DNA from: Cyanoderma ruficeps
Taxonomy: Eukaryota; Chordata; Aves; Passeriformes; Timaliidae
Reading direction: 5' to 3'
Assembly: GCA_008694505.1 (NCBI GenBank)
Contig: VZDJ01006028.1
Coordinates: forward strand, 2,199,438 to 2,263,437
Length of the DNA: 64,000 nucleotides
Shown here: one piece after another, positions 50,039-62,700 of the stretch
Layout of the letters: every line of letters starts with the position of its first letter
Numbering within the stretch: position 1 is the first letter of the stretch
Program-made: the position numbers and the translations under genes
Notes under the pieces: model-generated
Told to the model about the DNA's origin: nothing
The model's input: the letters and a program-made list of their open reading frames with translations, nothing else
Database searches by the model: none

Positions 50039-52020
50039 ACTGCAAAAGCAGTCCCAAAAATTTAGTAAAATTTAGAACATTTTTTTCTAATACCTTGGCA
50101 AATACTTAAAGTGGAAATACGAAAGCATTAACATTGCAATGCACAGGAATTCCTTCCAGATTTAAAAGGAATTTAAATGTCTTCTCAACTACTTCTGAAC
50201 TGCTCAAACTTGTAAGCTCCAGATCAAACAGAAAGGCAAATTCTTGAGATTAGAAGTGCCAACTTCTAAGTTTAAATACCAGTTTCTGTAAGTGTCCAGA
50301 GGTAGAAGGGATGACTTGGTTGTCCAGAATGAAGCCAGGCATCTCAAGGCACCTCTGGGTCACGCAGTCTGAATGGCTGTCTTGTGCTTAAGCCTTTGCT
50401 TTCCATCAGATGTCACTTTAAAAGCTACACTCTAAAGGATTTGATATTCAATTTCCCATTACCTTGGGTCATATGTGTATGTATGTATGTATGACTGTCT
50501 GAATGACTGTATGTTTGTATGACAGTATGAATGACTGTACTGCTGTCACTTTGGGAGGAAAAATATTTATTTCACTATCTTCTCTTGATATCTTTCCAAT
50601 TGTATAAAGAATTTTAATATTAATTTAAAAAAAAAAATCAAACAATGGTTGCCCCTAGCCTCAAGAATTTACTTCAGAAAGATAGGACAGCAAAAGACAT
50701 TTTGCATTTCCATTTTTTTCCTCAATAGTAACTCCAGCAGAGCTCTGTTCCATATGAGGTGACAATGCTGTTTGCTGGAGATGACTTTTTATTGCCATAT
50801 TTTGAAATATCTCATGTCACATCTGAGACATCTTCTCAAAAAAATGATCAGCAGCTATTGCTTCATGACCAAATTGCTACATCTATCACTAAGCAAGATA
50901 GCCAACCCTAATTTCATTTTTCTTATTAAATTGAGTTATTATGTTTATGGTCCAGAAAAAAATCTCAATTTTTGTGTGAAAATGAATTAATAAGAATTTT
51001 GGAAATCACTGTTGCTAATAGTACTTTGAGATAATAACCAAAATGGATTAACCAATGAAGTTTGAAAAGACCACGTAGATAAAGTAACAACATACACAGG
51101 AGAGCTGACATTGTACATAGATCTATGAGCCTTAAACAAAGCGATCAAGCAAAAAATGTAACAGATGCCTAAATTTGTGATGTAACTAATGGATTAACTG
51201 ATGTCAGCATTTTAAGCACACTGAATAGCTCTTGAGGGTACTGCCCAAAGAAATGTCAGTGTTAAAGTGCATTTATTACCTCACTGGGGAGATATGGATT
51301 CACTCAGTTACCCTCTGATTTTTGAGCTCAATAGCTTTTATAGGAGCACAGCCATTATATAAATTATATCTTTAAAGTTGTTTCACCTTGATGAGATTAA
51401 ATAACTCTTTTCATGATGTTCATTTTAGCTTTTTGACCTACCACAGAATTTCAAAACAGGAAATTACTTTAATATTAAAGAAGAGTAAGAAATTGATTTT
51501 AAGGAAAACATCAGAACCTTGAAACTTTGGTATTATATTTGCTTGAATGTTATATTTATAGCGAGTAGAAGAAAACACAGTTATTTTAGTATGATTTTTT
51601 TTGTGCCATAAACTGTCTCAATTTACTCTCATTTGTTCTACTGAGATAACATCTCATTTGCTTATCTGAAAGTTCTGTCAAATAATTTTTTAAATTTGGG
51701 GGGGAAATAATATAATAGATTTATTTTCTGACGCGTGCACAACACTGTCTTTACTTTTAAAGTGCTAATCCAATTAAGAAACATTCTGAAAGTGTCTCCA
51801 CTAAAGAATTTTTAAGAAAGGCACTGATAGATGAAATTGCAAAAAATTGACAATTGCAGTTATTAAACGGTAATGGGTTAAAGGAAGACATTCTGCTCTT
51901 CAGGAATTCACTTGAGTGAAAACTAGTAGTAATAAATATGTAAGCCTGATTACTTTGAAACTAATTATTAAAGCCAAAGGAGATGACTAGACCAAAGTGT
52001 TCATTGGAAAAAAACGTTAA
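50039..52020. other. AT-rich stretch without recognisable gene
   Basis: It contains a (GTAT)n-related microsatellite at 50475-50540. I see no gene. Confidence 0.6.
50475..50540. repeat. GTAT/GACT microsatellite
   Basis: GTATGTATGTATGTATGACT, then degenerate copies with GAATGACTGTATG and ACAGTATGAATGACTGTAC, suggesting a tetranucleotide repeat that has partly become a 12-24-bp repeat. Confidence 0.85.
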
Positions 52021-53550
52021 TGTTGCCATAGAAGGTTTGCATGGCCAGGCTTTGGTAGCAGGGGGCTGGGGGTGTGACTTCTGTGAGAAGCTGCCAGAAG
52101 CTTCCTCCATGTCTGGCAGAGCCAACCTCTGGCAGCTCCAAAGTTGGATATGCTGCTGGCCAAGGCTGGGCCAATTAGAAATTATGGCAATTGCCTCTGT
52201 GATAACATGGTTAAGAAAAAAAGAAAAATCGCTGTGTTGTAATTTTGGCCAGAGAAAAGTGGGGTGAGAACATGTGAGAGGAACAGCTCTGCAGACACCA
52301 AGGTCAGTGCAGAAGGAGGACCAGGAGGTGCTCCAGGTGCCAGAGCTGAGGTTCCCCTGCAGCCTGCGGTGATGATACTGAAGCTAGATGGCTAGAAACA
52401 TTCTAACAGAGCTTTGAGTGTTAGATGGCAGGCATTCTTTATTGCAGTGCTCTGGTCACTTGGGGCATCCTTCCTTCATTCCAGTGCCTTAAGCAATGAT
52501 TAAAATATTTTTATCATACACACTGGTTTCATACTCATTAGCTATCTTCCCTTGACTTTATTTGATATAGTCACACCCCTTATCAGAAGCCCTTATTTGG
52601 TTCTTTGGGGTCTGTCTTCGTGTCCTGTGTCCTTTTTAGGCAGCTGTTCTTGGACTCCAGCTTTTGAGCAAGTGCAATATCATTGTTTTGCGTAATTTCT
52701 ACTTTGTCAGTCCCGCAGAGCTAAGCTGACATCCTGCTCTCATTTTGCATGACTTTTGTTTGCCTAAGTTCCATCCTTTATCTATTTCTACATGGCTGTG
52801 CTGTTCTGTTCTACTGACCCTGGTAAGAATAAAATTTTGTTCTCTTCTACTGTCCTAATGCTGTTCTCTTCCACTGTCCTTATCATTGAGGGAGGTGTGC
52901 CCCTGCAACCCACGAAGTCTGTGGGGATGCAGAGATCCACCTGCAGCCTGTGGAAGAGACTCATGCCACAGCAGGAGGATGCCTGGGAGGAGTTTGTGAT
53001 GCTGTGGGAGGCCTGGGGAGAGAGGACCCCCCACTGGAGCAGCCTCTCCTTGAAGGACTGCACCCCATGGCAGAGTGATCCACACTGCAGCAGTTTTGGG
53101 AGGACTGTTACCTGTGGGATGGACTCATATTGGGGAATTCCATGGAGATCTATCTCCTGTGGGAGAGACGCCATGCTGGAGCAGGGAAGGACTGGTCTCC
53201 CTGAGCAGTGGCAGAAGCCATGGGTGATGAACTGACCATAACCCCATTCCTGTCTCCTTGCACCACTGTGGGAGGAGGTAGAGCTGGAAATGTGGGAGGG
53301 GTGGGCAGATATTGTTTTTAAGAACTTATTTCTAGTTACCCTGCTCTTATTTAGTTAGTAATAATTTCATTTAATATCTCTATTTTGATTCTGTTTTGCC
53401 CATGATGGTATTTGATGAGTGATCCCTCTCAGTCCTCATCTCAGCTCATGAACCCCTCCTTAAATTTTCTCTTCCCTGTCCAGCTGTGGAGGTGAGTGAC
53501 AGAGAGGCTTTGGTAGATGTCTGGAATCCAGCCAGGGTAAACCCACTATA
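52021..53550 (+). mobile_element. ERVL-type solo LTR interrupted by another LTR
   Basis: Forward LTR with pieces 52021-52372 and 52886-53550, about 1.02 kb in total, close to the 1.04 kb of the related copy at 57884-58920. It starts TGTTGCC...TTTGCATGGCCAGG and ends GGTAAACCCACTATA. Shared landmarks with the other copy include GAAGCTTCC, TGCTGGCCA, GGGCCAATTAGA, GATGCAGAGATCCACC and a final CCAGCTGTGGAGG block. The reverse-strand LTR at 52373-52885 splits it. Flanks give no clear duplication. Frames here (52792-53235 forward; 52788-53174 reverse) run across both elements and are not genes. Confidence 0.82.
52369..52889 (-). mobile_element. Nested solo LTR with inverted TGATA/TATCA ends
   Basis: A 513-bp element (52373-52885) inside the ERVL-type LTR. 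Its ends are a perfect 5-bp inverted repeat: plus strand TGATACTG at the left and CTTATCA at the right. Flanks GTGA (52369-52372) and TTGA (52886-52889) are consistent with a 4-bp target duplication carrying one change. A polyadenylation signal AATAAA is the complement of 52438-52443, so it lies in reverse. Near its 5' end a short motif TGTTCT(C/G)TTC(T/C)ACTG is repeated three times (52802, 52838, 52862). The related LTR at 57884 has a short continuous sequence here, showing that this segment is extra. A 4-bp duplication suggests a class I (gamma-like) element. Confidence 0.78.
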
Positions 53551-54509
53551 TTTATCAAGAAAGAAAACTCCCTTCTTGTAAATCTGTAAATTGAAAACCA
53601 TACATGGAGTCTCAGGAAGTGATAGCAAGAATACCCAGTCATTATTTCAATGCAAATCTATACATTAAATGTACATTTTCTCTTATTCTATTTCTCCTCT
53701 GAAATTAATCAAGTAATCTTCAGTTTAGGCATTTCGAAATGCAGTTAGCTAAATAAACTATTGACAATTCAAGTGGATAAATCTCACTTTTGAAAAAGAT
53801 AGTCTAAGCTCTCTGCATTGATCCCCTTTACATGAGTGGAAATAGACAATCCCTTGCTCAAGAGGTACGTGCTTCATTGCCAGAGCTACAGAGAGTTGTA
53901 ATTCCTGAAGAAATATGAATTCTGTCAAAAGTACAGACCAGAAGAACAAAGACGAGGTGTGATAGAACAAGCCCTTGGAGTGCAAGCCAATGGAGAAACT
54001 CTTTTAGGTGCAAACTAATTTAGTCTTATAGATTTTTTTTTTATTTTTTAATCAAGCATTTATTCTACTTCTGGGCTTAGTGAAGAACTCCTGTGCTAAA
54101 ACAAAACCATTCTGTCTACTACCCATGATACAAACTGAAAGAGTCAAAAAGTATTTAAAGCTCACAGGCATGGGTCATATCTCTTTCAACAGGCATACCT
54201 GGAAAAACATAACTTCAGATTTTTACACTTACAGGATCAATATATGAATGAAATTATATCAGAATGCATAGACTCTTAAAAGTAAAGCCAAATAGCCAAA
54301 GACTCTCAAAATATTCACATGGAAAAATAAGCTGGGCAAGAAATTCAATAATGCAAAAAATTGTAATGCAAGAATAAGCAATCAAAATATTTGCACTAAG
54401 TATTTTTTTGGACTACCATAAGGCCCCAAACAACTTGCTGAAAGGGCTTTAAAGAGGTTCCTGTACTCTGGGTCAGATCCATGGGAGAAATACCAAACAT
54501 ATATTCTCA
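53551..54509. other. No recognisable feature
   Basis: AT-rich DNA after the ERVL-type LTR. There is no primer binding site or retroviral reading frame directly downstream, so that LTR is solo. Confidence 0.55.
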
Positions 54510-55130
54510 TGAGGTCAAAAAAAGACAAAACTTTATTGGCAAATTATAGAAAATCAAGGAATTTTGGCAAAAAGTTTTGTCCAACGTCCAACCAACACAG
54601 AACAACTGTCACAGCATTAATTTAACTTAACTTAATAGCCATTTAACTTAGCAAACTTTAAACCTATTTGATGTTAAGTTACTTGAAATGTTCCCAGAAG
54701 AGGGAATTTGAAGAATAAGAAAGACAGAAAAACAAAAAGATAGAAAAGATAGATACAGAAAAGCACACAGTGTTGTGTGTAGTTGTTAGCTACCAACTAA
54801 CTCCTGGGTTCCAAGCATGTCCAGACAGAAACTTCAAGGGCAGGGTAGGACCAAGACAGCTGCTTTCCTCATGTTCAGCCTTGAAAACCCCTGTGCCTTC
54901 CTGTTCCCCCCGGGTGTGAGGTCTGGTCACTGGGTGCTGGGGTAGGCAGGAGAGGAGCTCTGCTCCCTGTGCCCTGTTCAATGACTGGCAGCTCTGCAGG
55001 GCCAGGATACAGGCCCTGGGGCCATGCGGGGCAGGGCACGGTTTCCCCAGGGCAAGGCCTGACCTGCCCAGATTCCCCCCACAGCCATCCCAAAACGTCT
55101 TGAGAAATCAATCTTTCCAGTCTCTGACAA
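54510..55130 (-). mobile_element. Probable LTR or ERV remnant, GC-rich, unnamed
   Basis: At the left, TGAGGTCAAAAAAAGACAAA is followed by ACTTTATTGGC; on the reverse strand this gives an AATAAA signal shortly before a possible CA end at 54510. The right part (about 54790-55090) is one of the GC-richest blocks in the window, with GGGCCAGGATACAGGCCCTG-like runs and CCCCCCGGGTG. Together this looks like a reverse LTR whose GC-rich part lies upstream of its poly(A) signal. I found no matching flanks and cannot name the family. A 100-codon reverse frame (54875-55177) reflects the GC content. Confidence 0.45.
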
Positions 55131-57883
55131 ACACGGCAACAAAATAATGTCAGGTTTAGTGATAAGATTATGCTCAAGACATGGGGTTGGATTTAAATCA
55201 CCACAGATACCTCTACAGTACCTTAATGAAAATGTTTCCTTGTGCCAAAATATAATAAACAGTATTTTTGGACTAACAACATAGCATGTATTTTTTGAAC
55301 AGTGATAGACATATCAATTTTCATGTGTATCAAACACTTTATCAAATAATCACCTGAAAAATGGGAGATTATTTTTTAATGATGGTTCTGGTGGTGATAG
55401 AAATTTACACTAGATTAATTGTTAATAAGCTTCTTCAATTTGTTATGTTATATACAAGCCTAATAGTTATCTAACAGCAGACATTACTGATTTCCAAGGT
55501 CTGCCTTTAAAAATATTTGGTAACATTTAATACCTCTAGTCAGTGAAACTAAATTACATGGGCTACATTTTAATTTTGTAAGGCAATTATGAAATGCTTC
55601 CGTTAAAGGTGCAAGGCCTGCCTGCCTTCAGAATGTTTCCTAGGAGAGGGAAACCTTCTCAGCAAAGGTTTTGGGGCCTTTCCACTGAACACTAATCAGG
55701 AAAAATAGTGAGAAAAAAAAGAAAAGTAGATAAAGAAAAAAAAAGAAATTGCGATGAAAATAAAAATGTTCTTTATTTACACAGGTAAAGCCACAGCACA
55801 GATGGAAGAAATTGAAACAGCTAATTTAAATTGCATTAAACATTCTCCAAGATTTAAATAAAAAATTTTATAAAAAATATAAAAAAAAATTATAACTATA
55901 TAAACAGTCACTACAATTTTCCTTACTGTGTTTTTCCAATAATAATATGGTAAGTGACAATGTTCTTACAATGGTAGGTAAAGTTGATTTTTTACAGCAT
56001 TTTTTTCTTCTCATCTCAAATCTGGAGTCAAGCACAATGCCATAAGATCCATTAAGGTACTATAGTACTATAGCATGAAATCAGGAAAGGAAACAGCTCT
56101 GACAAAGGATGAAGCAGTGAATTTTTCACAAAGAAAGAAGTCAGTTACAACAGTGGTCTTTGAGGGATCAAAATTTAAGAATTAATATTATTAAGAATTG
56201 ATATTATCTGAGCTGAATTTCACTGCTTACCAGGAAAAGTGAACGTATAAAAATTATGTTTTCTAGGGGAATTCAAGAGTTATAAAATTATTGGTGATAT
56301 CAGAATGGCCTAAAAAAGAAATTGTGACAAATTAAAGAAAAGAAAACTTAAACATGACCCCCAAATTATAGAGCAGAGGGAAATGAAGAAATCAGATTTA
56401 GATTTTTTGCTTACTTTTCTTTTAACTCTTCACTGGTCTTAATAGCACTTAGAAAAATCCCATGGAAACATTAAATTGGAAAATATCTTGAGGAAAATGA
56501 AAAGCAAGAGATCTTCAAGCTTAACTTCAATTAACGAGTATGATTCCTGAATAAATATGAAGGATTTAGATAAGAGTGACTGGAGACTAAGTAAAAATTT
56601 CTGAAAGAGGACATGAATAATAAATCAGTGATTAATGTTAGGAAATAAGAATGAGATAGGATTTTATCAGTACTTAGCATAACTATTCAATATAAAAGTT
56701 TTTAATAGTCTCTCCAGATAAATAAGAAAAGAAGAAAGGTTTTGTGTCTCTCTCATGTCCTCTTTCCAGCAGTGACTGTCAGACACTACTTAGACAAGAG
56801 TAAACTGCAAACATAATTCAGATTAATGTCCTATTTTCAGCTCAATGACTTGCTGATCTAGTCAAGATTTCTATATATTTAGTGACATGTTCCTTCTCTG
56901 GACATGCAGCTTCATATTTCCTCTATGCCCTTTCATGAAAAATTCTATCCTTTAGAAGAACAATCTTATTTCCTTTGTTTTGATCTGGCTTTTTTTATAT
57001 AGCTTCTAATCTCTCACTGCAAGAAATTCTGAATCCTCAAGACCCATGCATACACATCCATGACATCCATATTGCTCTGTTATATTTTTCATCTCTTTTC
57101 CAGACCTACATATTTAGTTCTTTGCGCTGGAACTGAACTATGCTTATGCTCATACTTCTTCCAGTTTTCAGTTCTACATTACCCTTTCAGATGCTGAGGA
57201 GGCCATATGTAGACAGTATTCAAGATGTAGATTAACAGTCTTATAATAAAGCTTTTTAATTTTCTCTTTTAATATTTTTGAACATATATTTCTCTCTGCT
57301 ACTGGGAACTGCATTGGCACTGTATAGATCAAAGCCAAATAGACTTACTGTATCCATGTTTGCGCTGTGGAACAGAAACATCCACCTCTGTGTTTGGGAA
57401 GGTTTGAGCAGAAACACACACATTAAAACTTTAATATTAACCTGTTTATCATATGTACTATAGTGTATGTGATTGCTGAATTGCAGAAGCAAAATGTAAA
57501 TGCTCTTACTCCTTTTACCACTGAGGGTGTGGGGACCTGTCACAGCTTACTGGCTATGTGCATGCCCCGTGCTTAATCAGGAGAGGCACTGATAGAGCAA
57601 TCCACCTCCCTGCTCTTCCTTTCTCCCTCTTCTCATAACAGCTCTGATCTCATCCTTTGTTTGTACTTTCTGCTACAGAGTATCAAAGTTTACCTTATGA
57701 ATATGATTATGGATAATGTTGGAAATTTTGTGAGGCTGTGTTGAGTCTTCTTGAGCATCTCATAATTCATTCATATGTCCACTGATTCTAGCTCTTGCGG
57801 GAGTCTTACTCCATAAAGGATTAGCGAGGCTATTCTAGGATTTAGTCATGACAAATGAAACTGAAACCTGTGCTAAGCACCAG
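55131..57883. other. AT-rich stretch without recognisable gene
   Basis: I see no gene. A-rich low complexity lies at about 55705-55745 and 55857-55895. A small local repeat AAGAATTAATATT and AAGAATTGATATT lies at about 56178-56208. Confidence 0.6.
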
Positions 57884-58920
57884 TGTTGGTTTTGCATGGC
57901 CTGGTTTTCAGTAGCAGGGTAGCCACAGAGGTGGTTTTTGTGAGAAGGTGCTAGAAGCTTCCACCATGTATGACAGAACCAATTCCTGATGGCTCTGAAG
58001 TTGGACATGCTGCTGGCCATGTCTGGGCCAATTGGAGATGGTTCATAATCCCTCTGTTATAGCATATGTAAGAACAAATCAAAACAAAGATGGGGGTACA
58101 GTTGTAATTTTCTAGCCAGAGTAGAAGGGAGGACATGTAAGAAAAACACCATGGAGACACCAAGGTCAGTGGAGAAGGAACGGGAGGAGGTACTCCAGGT
58201 ACTGGAGCTGATATTCCTCTACAGGCCACGGTGAGACCACGGTGAGGGAGCTGTGCCCCTGCAGCCCATGGGGATCCACAGGGAATGCAGAGATCCACCC
58301 ACAGCCTGTGGGGGAGATGCCCATGCCAGAGCAGGTGGTTGTCTGGAGGAGGCTGTAATCCTGTGGAAGAGCCAGTGGAGAGAGAGGGCCCCAGGCTGAA
58401 GCAGCCTGTCCTTGGAGGACTGCACCCCATGGAAAGAGAGTTTTGGGAGGACTGTGTGACCATGGGACCCTCATTGCAACAGTTTTTGGCAGACTGCTCC
58501 TCATGAGAGTGGACCCATGTCATCAGAGAGGTTCACAGAGAACTGTCTCCCATGGGATGGACCCCACAGTGTAGCAGGGGAAGGATTCCTCTTCCTGAGC
58601 AGCAGAAGAAAACATTGGTAATGAACTGACCAAACCCCCATGTCTCCTGCACTGTTGGCAGGAAGAATGGAGGGGTTGGGGGGAAAAAAGCTGGTTTTAA
58701 GGGTTTATTTTACTTCTCATTCTACTGCTCTGACCTTGTTAGTAATATCTTCACCTTATATCTTCCACTTGAGCCTGTTTTGCCCTTGGAGTGTTTTCTC
58801 CTGATCCTTATCTCAATTCATGCACACTTCATTAATTTTTCTCTCCTCTGCCCAGCTGTAGCAGGGTGCAAGTGGCTTTTGGGTGGGTGCCCGGCATTTG
58901 ACCAGTGTCAAACCACAACA
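57884..58920 (+). mobile_element. ERVL-type solo LTR, full length
   Basis: Forward LTR of 1,037 bp that starts TGTTGGTTTTGCATGGCC and ends GTGTCAAACCACAACA. It follows the pattern of a large ERVL-type songbird LTR: GAAGCTTCCACCATG, TGCTGGCCATG, ACACCAAGGTCAG, CCCTGCAGCCCATGG, TGGAGGACTGCACCCCATGG and CCAGCTGTAGCAGGG. Flanks ACCAG and GTGCC do not match, so no target duplication is readable. A 190-codon reverse frame (57951-58523) and shorter ones inside it are composition artefacts. Its 3' end faces the 3' end of a related LTR 110 bp away. Confidence 0.85.
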
Positions 58921-59030
58921 GTGCCTTTATTGCCAAACTAAGATAGCAATGGTAAGACAGTTTGGTGGTTAAAATCATTCAGACTGATGTTTTATTCATT
59001 TTTGATAATCAGCCAGAAGGGGTTTCAAAG

Positions 59031-59745
59031 TGTGCTAGTTTGGCCTTGTTTGGATGATGGGTGCCTACCAAAGACAGTCTGTCACTCCCCTCCTCCGATG
59101 GGCACGGGAGGAAAGTATAAAGAAAGACTCACAGGTCAAGATAAGGACAGGGAGAGATCATTTATGTTAACTATTACCAATCAAATCAGAGTAGGATAAT
59201 GAGAAATAAAACCAAATATTAAAAACACCTTCTCCCTACCCCTCCCTTCTTCCACAGCTCCATCACTGAATTCTCTCTCTCCTTCTCCTCACCAAAATCA
59301 GGGGGGATTGGGGAATGAGAATTGTGGTCACTTCATCACATCTCTACAGCTGCTTCCTCCTCAGTATGAGGACTCTTCACATTATTCTCCTACTGCAGTG
59401 TGGGGTCCCTCCCAAAGGAGACAGTCCTTTATAGACTTCTCCAATGGGAGTCCTTTCCACTGGCTGCAGTTCTTCACAAACTGTTTCACTGTGCATCCCT
59501 TCTGTGGGGTGCAGTCCTTCAGGAGCAGATTGCTTCTGTTTGAGTCCCCAGTGGGGTCACAAGTCCTGCCAGCAAATCCACTCTTGTGTGGGTTCCTCTC
59601 TTCAGAGGTCCACAGGTCCTACCAGGAGCCCACTCCAGCATGAGTTTTCCATGTGGCCATGGCCTTCTCTGGGCAACCACCTGCTCCAGTGGGGGGGTCC
59701 TCCAGAGGCTGGAGGTGAATATCTTTGTGTAAAGGCTGTTCTGAG
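59031..59745 (-). mobile_element. 5'-truncated ERVL-type LTR, reverse strand
   Basis: Its 3' end is at 59031 (plus strand TGTGCTAGTTTGGCC). On the reverse strand it keeps the family pattern: CCACTGGAGCAGGTGGTTG, GGACTGCACCCCACAG, TTGGGAGGGACCCC, then TTTATTTCTCATTATCCTAC and a tail with GTGCCCATCGGAGGAGG. The first third of the family is missing beyond about 59745. Forward frames at 59308-59643 and 59444-59815 are antisense to the LTR and are not genes. Confidence 0.78.
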
Positions 59746-62700
59746 TGTATGTCAACCAAAATCAGGAATTCTATGCTGTTTTAAGTGTACTTATTGTCAC
59801 AGATTGCCTCACTGAATACTGCATCCAATCCCATAACTCCCAGAGATAAAGGTCTTATAAATCCCAAGACTTCAAGAAAAAAGATCATTTTTTGTTCAAG
59901 AATTTGACATACAAGAAAATCATCAAAGGAAATAAGGAGGAAAACTATGTAGGCAAAACCAAGGAACATTGGTGTCAAGTTGATTGGGTTTTGCTTTTGA
60001 CTCATTACTAATTCAAGTAGTAGTAAAATAAGATTAAAGGTAATAAGGGTGATTTACTATGTTTTTGTTCTGGGAAAAACATTAAGGGCATAATTATGTG
60101 TAAATATGTATTATAATGGTAGCAAGAGCATGTGGACTGCAGCCATCAAGACAGTTGTAGTAAAGCCATCTCCCTAGATGGGTTATTCCCGGGAATTTTA
60201 TGAAGACTGAGTCAATGAAAAAACATTGCAATCTTTTCTGAGTCAGCTGACGGAGATTCATGGTATAACTGACTGTTCACTACTCTAGTAAACCATTGGT
60301 TTATGCTCGTATATTAAGACTCTGTGTGTGAGGGAAAACTTTTAGTCCTGAGATATCCATTAAATCTGTCATAACTAGCAATTTTAAAGAACCTAAATTG
60401 AACTCTGGGATGAGCTTTGTGAATAGGGCTATTTCTATAACCTAGATCTTAAATAATTCACAGAATAGTGTCTCTGGGAAAGATGTTGAAATTTACAATG
60501 CATATTATTTGTGTGAATTACTCAACTTAATTGGAAGGACTTCTAAGGAGCATTTGACTTTTTCAGGGAAAGGGCGTACATTGCATACTGGCATTGAAAA
60601 TGTTTGGAGAATTGTGCTTTAAAGGATTAATTCTGTGGTGTGCACTAACAAAAACCCTGAGCAAGGCACAAACATGAAAGAGGAAGACAACAATATTTGA
60701 ATAGTTTTCACACAAAGTTCCTGTTGCTAGGGAAACCTCTTCCTTCAACTGTACCTCTTTCAAATGTATTTATCTCCAGGTCACTCAAATAGTGATCTGG
60801 ACACAAACTGGTGTCTTGTGAATGGTAAAAATAAGTTATATATGATTGTTACAGAGTAATTAGTGTGCTTTTTAATAATCTGCAGAAATTGTAGGAGACT
60901 CATATCTGCAACATCATTTTGAAAATTCACAAAGAAACATATACACCAATCATTGCATTTTCATTTCGTTTGTATTTTTACCTTTTTTCTTTGCTGTGTC
61001 CTAACTTCTACTGTCACTGTTTCAATGTATAATTTACATTTTTAAATAACAAATGCATAAGGTATCCTACTTTTTCTAATCACTCACTGAATTCTTCAGC
61101 TTGCTACATATTATTTTTCAAAGAAGAATGAATAAATCTAGAATAAATCTGTCTCAGCATATATGTAACTCAAGGTTTGACCTGGAGAGCAAATAGATGT
61201 ACCACAGTTGTGGTGCAGGCACACTGACAGCGTCAAGCTTCAACAAGCATTTCTGTCATCACTCTGCCTCGTATAATCTCCTGGTTCACTGGAGTAGAGA
61301 AGTTCACAGAACTAGGCAATATTGTGGGTTGAGAAATGGTAGTTTTGCAGGATCTGTCACCTCCAACATAAGACTGCAGTCTATGTTTATTCACATTCTT
61401 CAAACAAAACCAAAATAAACTACTCCTGCCCTTAATTTTAAACATGAAGTGCTTTGTCAAACTAGAGCCAGAGATAAACCTGTAATTTTGAAATTGTTTC
61501 TTGTAGATGAAAAACAGTAGGAGCAAACAATAGATCCTGCATCAAAATTAAATAAAATAAATTTCAATTTTATCTTTATATATCTATTTTTTTGTTTAGA
61601 TTGCCATTGATGACACATTGGTTTTACAGTAATAAAGGAAGACAACCACAGTTGAAGGACATTACATTTTTTATTTAAAAAAAAATGGTGCTTAAGCCAA
61701 GTATTTTGGTTAAAAATCAAATCTGCTTGAAATCTCAAGTTTTGGAAAGCAAAATCCATCTGTTTCTTTGTAGACTCTAAGAAAAATGAAATTTGCTTGG
61801 ATACTAATAAGGGTTTTTTAAGGAAAATTAGTTGAAAGGAAAGAGAAGGGTGTTTTCCAATATCTATTTATTTTCAGAGCTGGTAGCTTTTGATCGGGCT
61901 TATTCCTCATTACTCACTCCACAATGTCTATTTCCCATTTCTAAATTAAACACATATATGACATTCAGGTATGTCCAGTGCCTCAGATTATGCAAGAAAG
62001 AGTAATTTGGATTTACCTCCATGAAATTTCTTCTGGTGATTGATAAGACTGAGTTTGCCAGACTGGCAGTAGCTAAACTGTCAGCTGGTACCACAGCTGC
62101 CACCATCAGCACACCAAGTCCTGCCCCTACTAAAACCAATCTGTCTCCCAGAGCCCTCTATTCAGTTTTACTACCACAGTAACTAATTTGTTGTTATGCA
62201 ATTTAAAAGCTGTTTGTGATGGCCACAGGCAGCAAAGCAGGCAGGAAGGAACAAGCCTGTCTGTCTGTCTGTCTGGAAGCGCCCTCCTCCTCCCCTACCT
62301 CCAAAATTTTTCTCAATCGCACTCTACAGAATTTACTTACGACAGCTGGATTTGGCATGCTGTGTGCAGCCCAGATGAGGGGTCTTTATTAAATCTAGCA
62401 GTTATCCCTGAATTTGACTTTTTTAATTTTTTTTGTATGTTGTTTCAGCAAACAGATAGATGCTGAGATTATGAACTGGCTGTACTCTATCACTGTTTAA
62501 CAAAGTAACTGTAGTAACTAAAGTAACTAAATGGCATAAAACATAACCTCAAGAAGATGCAGTGGAGAAGGTACCTCTTAAGAAGGGTGACCAACAACTG
62601 TTCTAAGCAGGGTTGCAACCAGGCATATATCAACCAGGCCTTTAAAGTTTAAATGTTCAAAAGTTTTAAATGTCAGCACTATGGTTGTGTGTTTTCAACT

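Noticed and set aside
52792..53235. 147-codon forward frame and 128-codon reverse frame
   Set aside because: They run across the junction of a nested LTR and its host LTR, so they cannot be a conserved gene.
57951..58523. 190-codon reverse open frame
   Set aside because: It is antisense within a full-length LTR; the same LTR family elsewhere in the window (52021-53550) does not keep this frame.
52021..58920. The two forward ERVL-type LTRs as the ends of one provirus
   Set aside because: The 4.3 kb between them has no gag, pol or env frame, no primer binding site after the first LTR and no polypurine tract before the second, and the two LTRs are clearly diverged.
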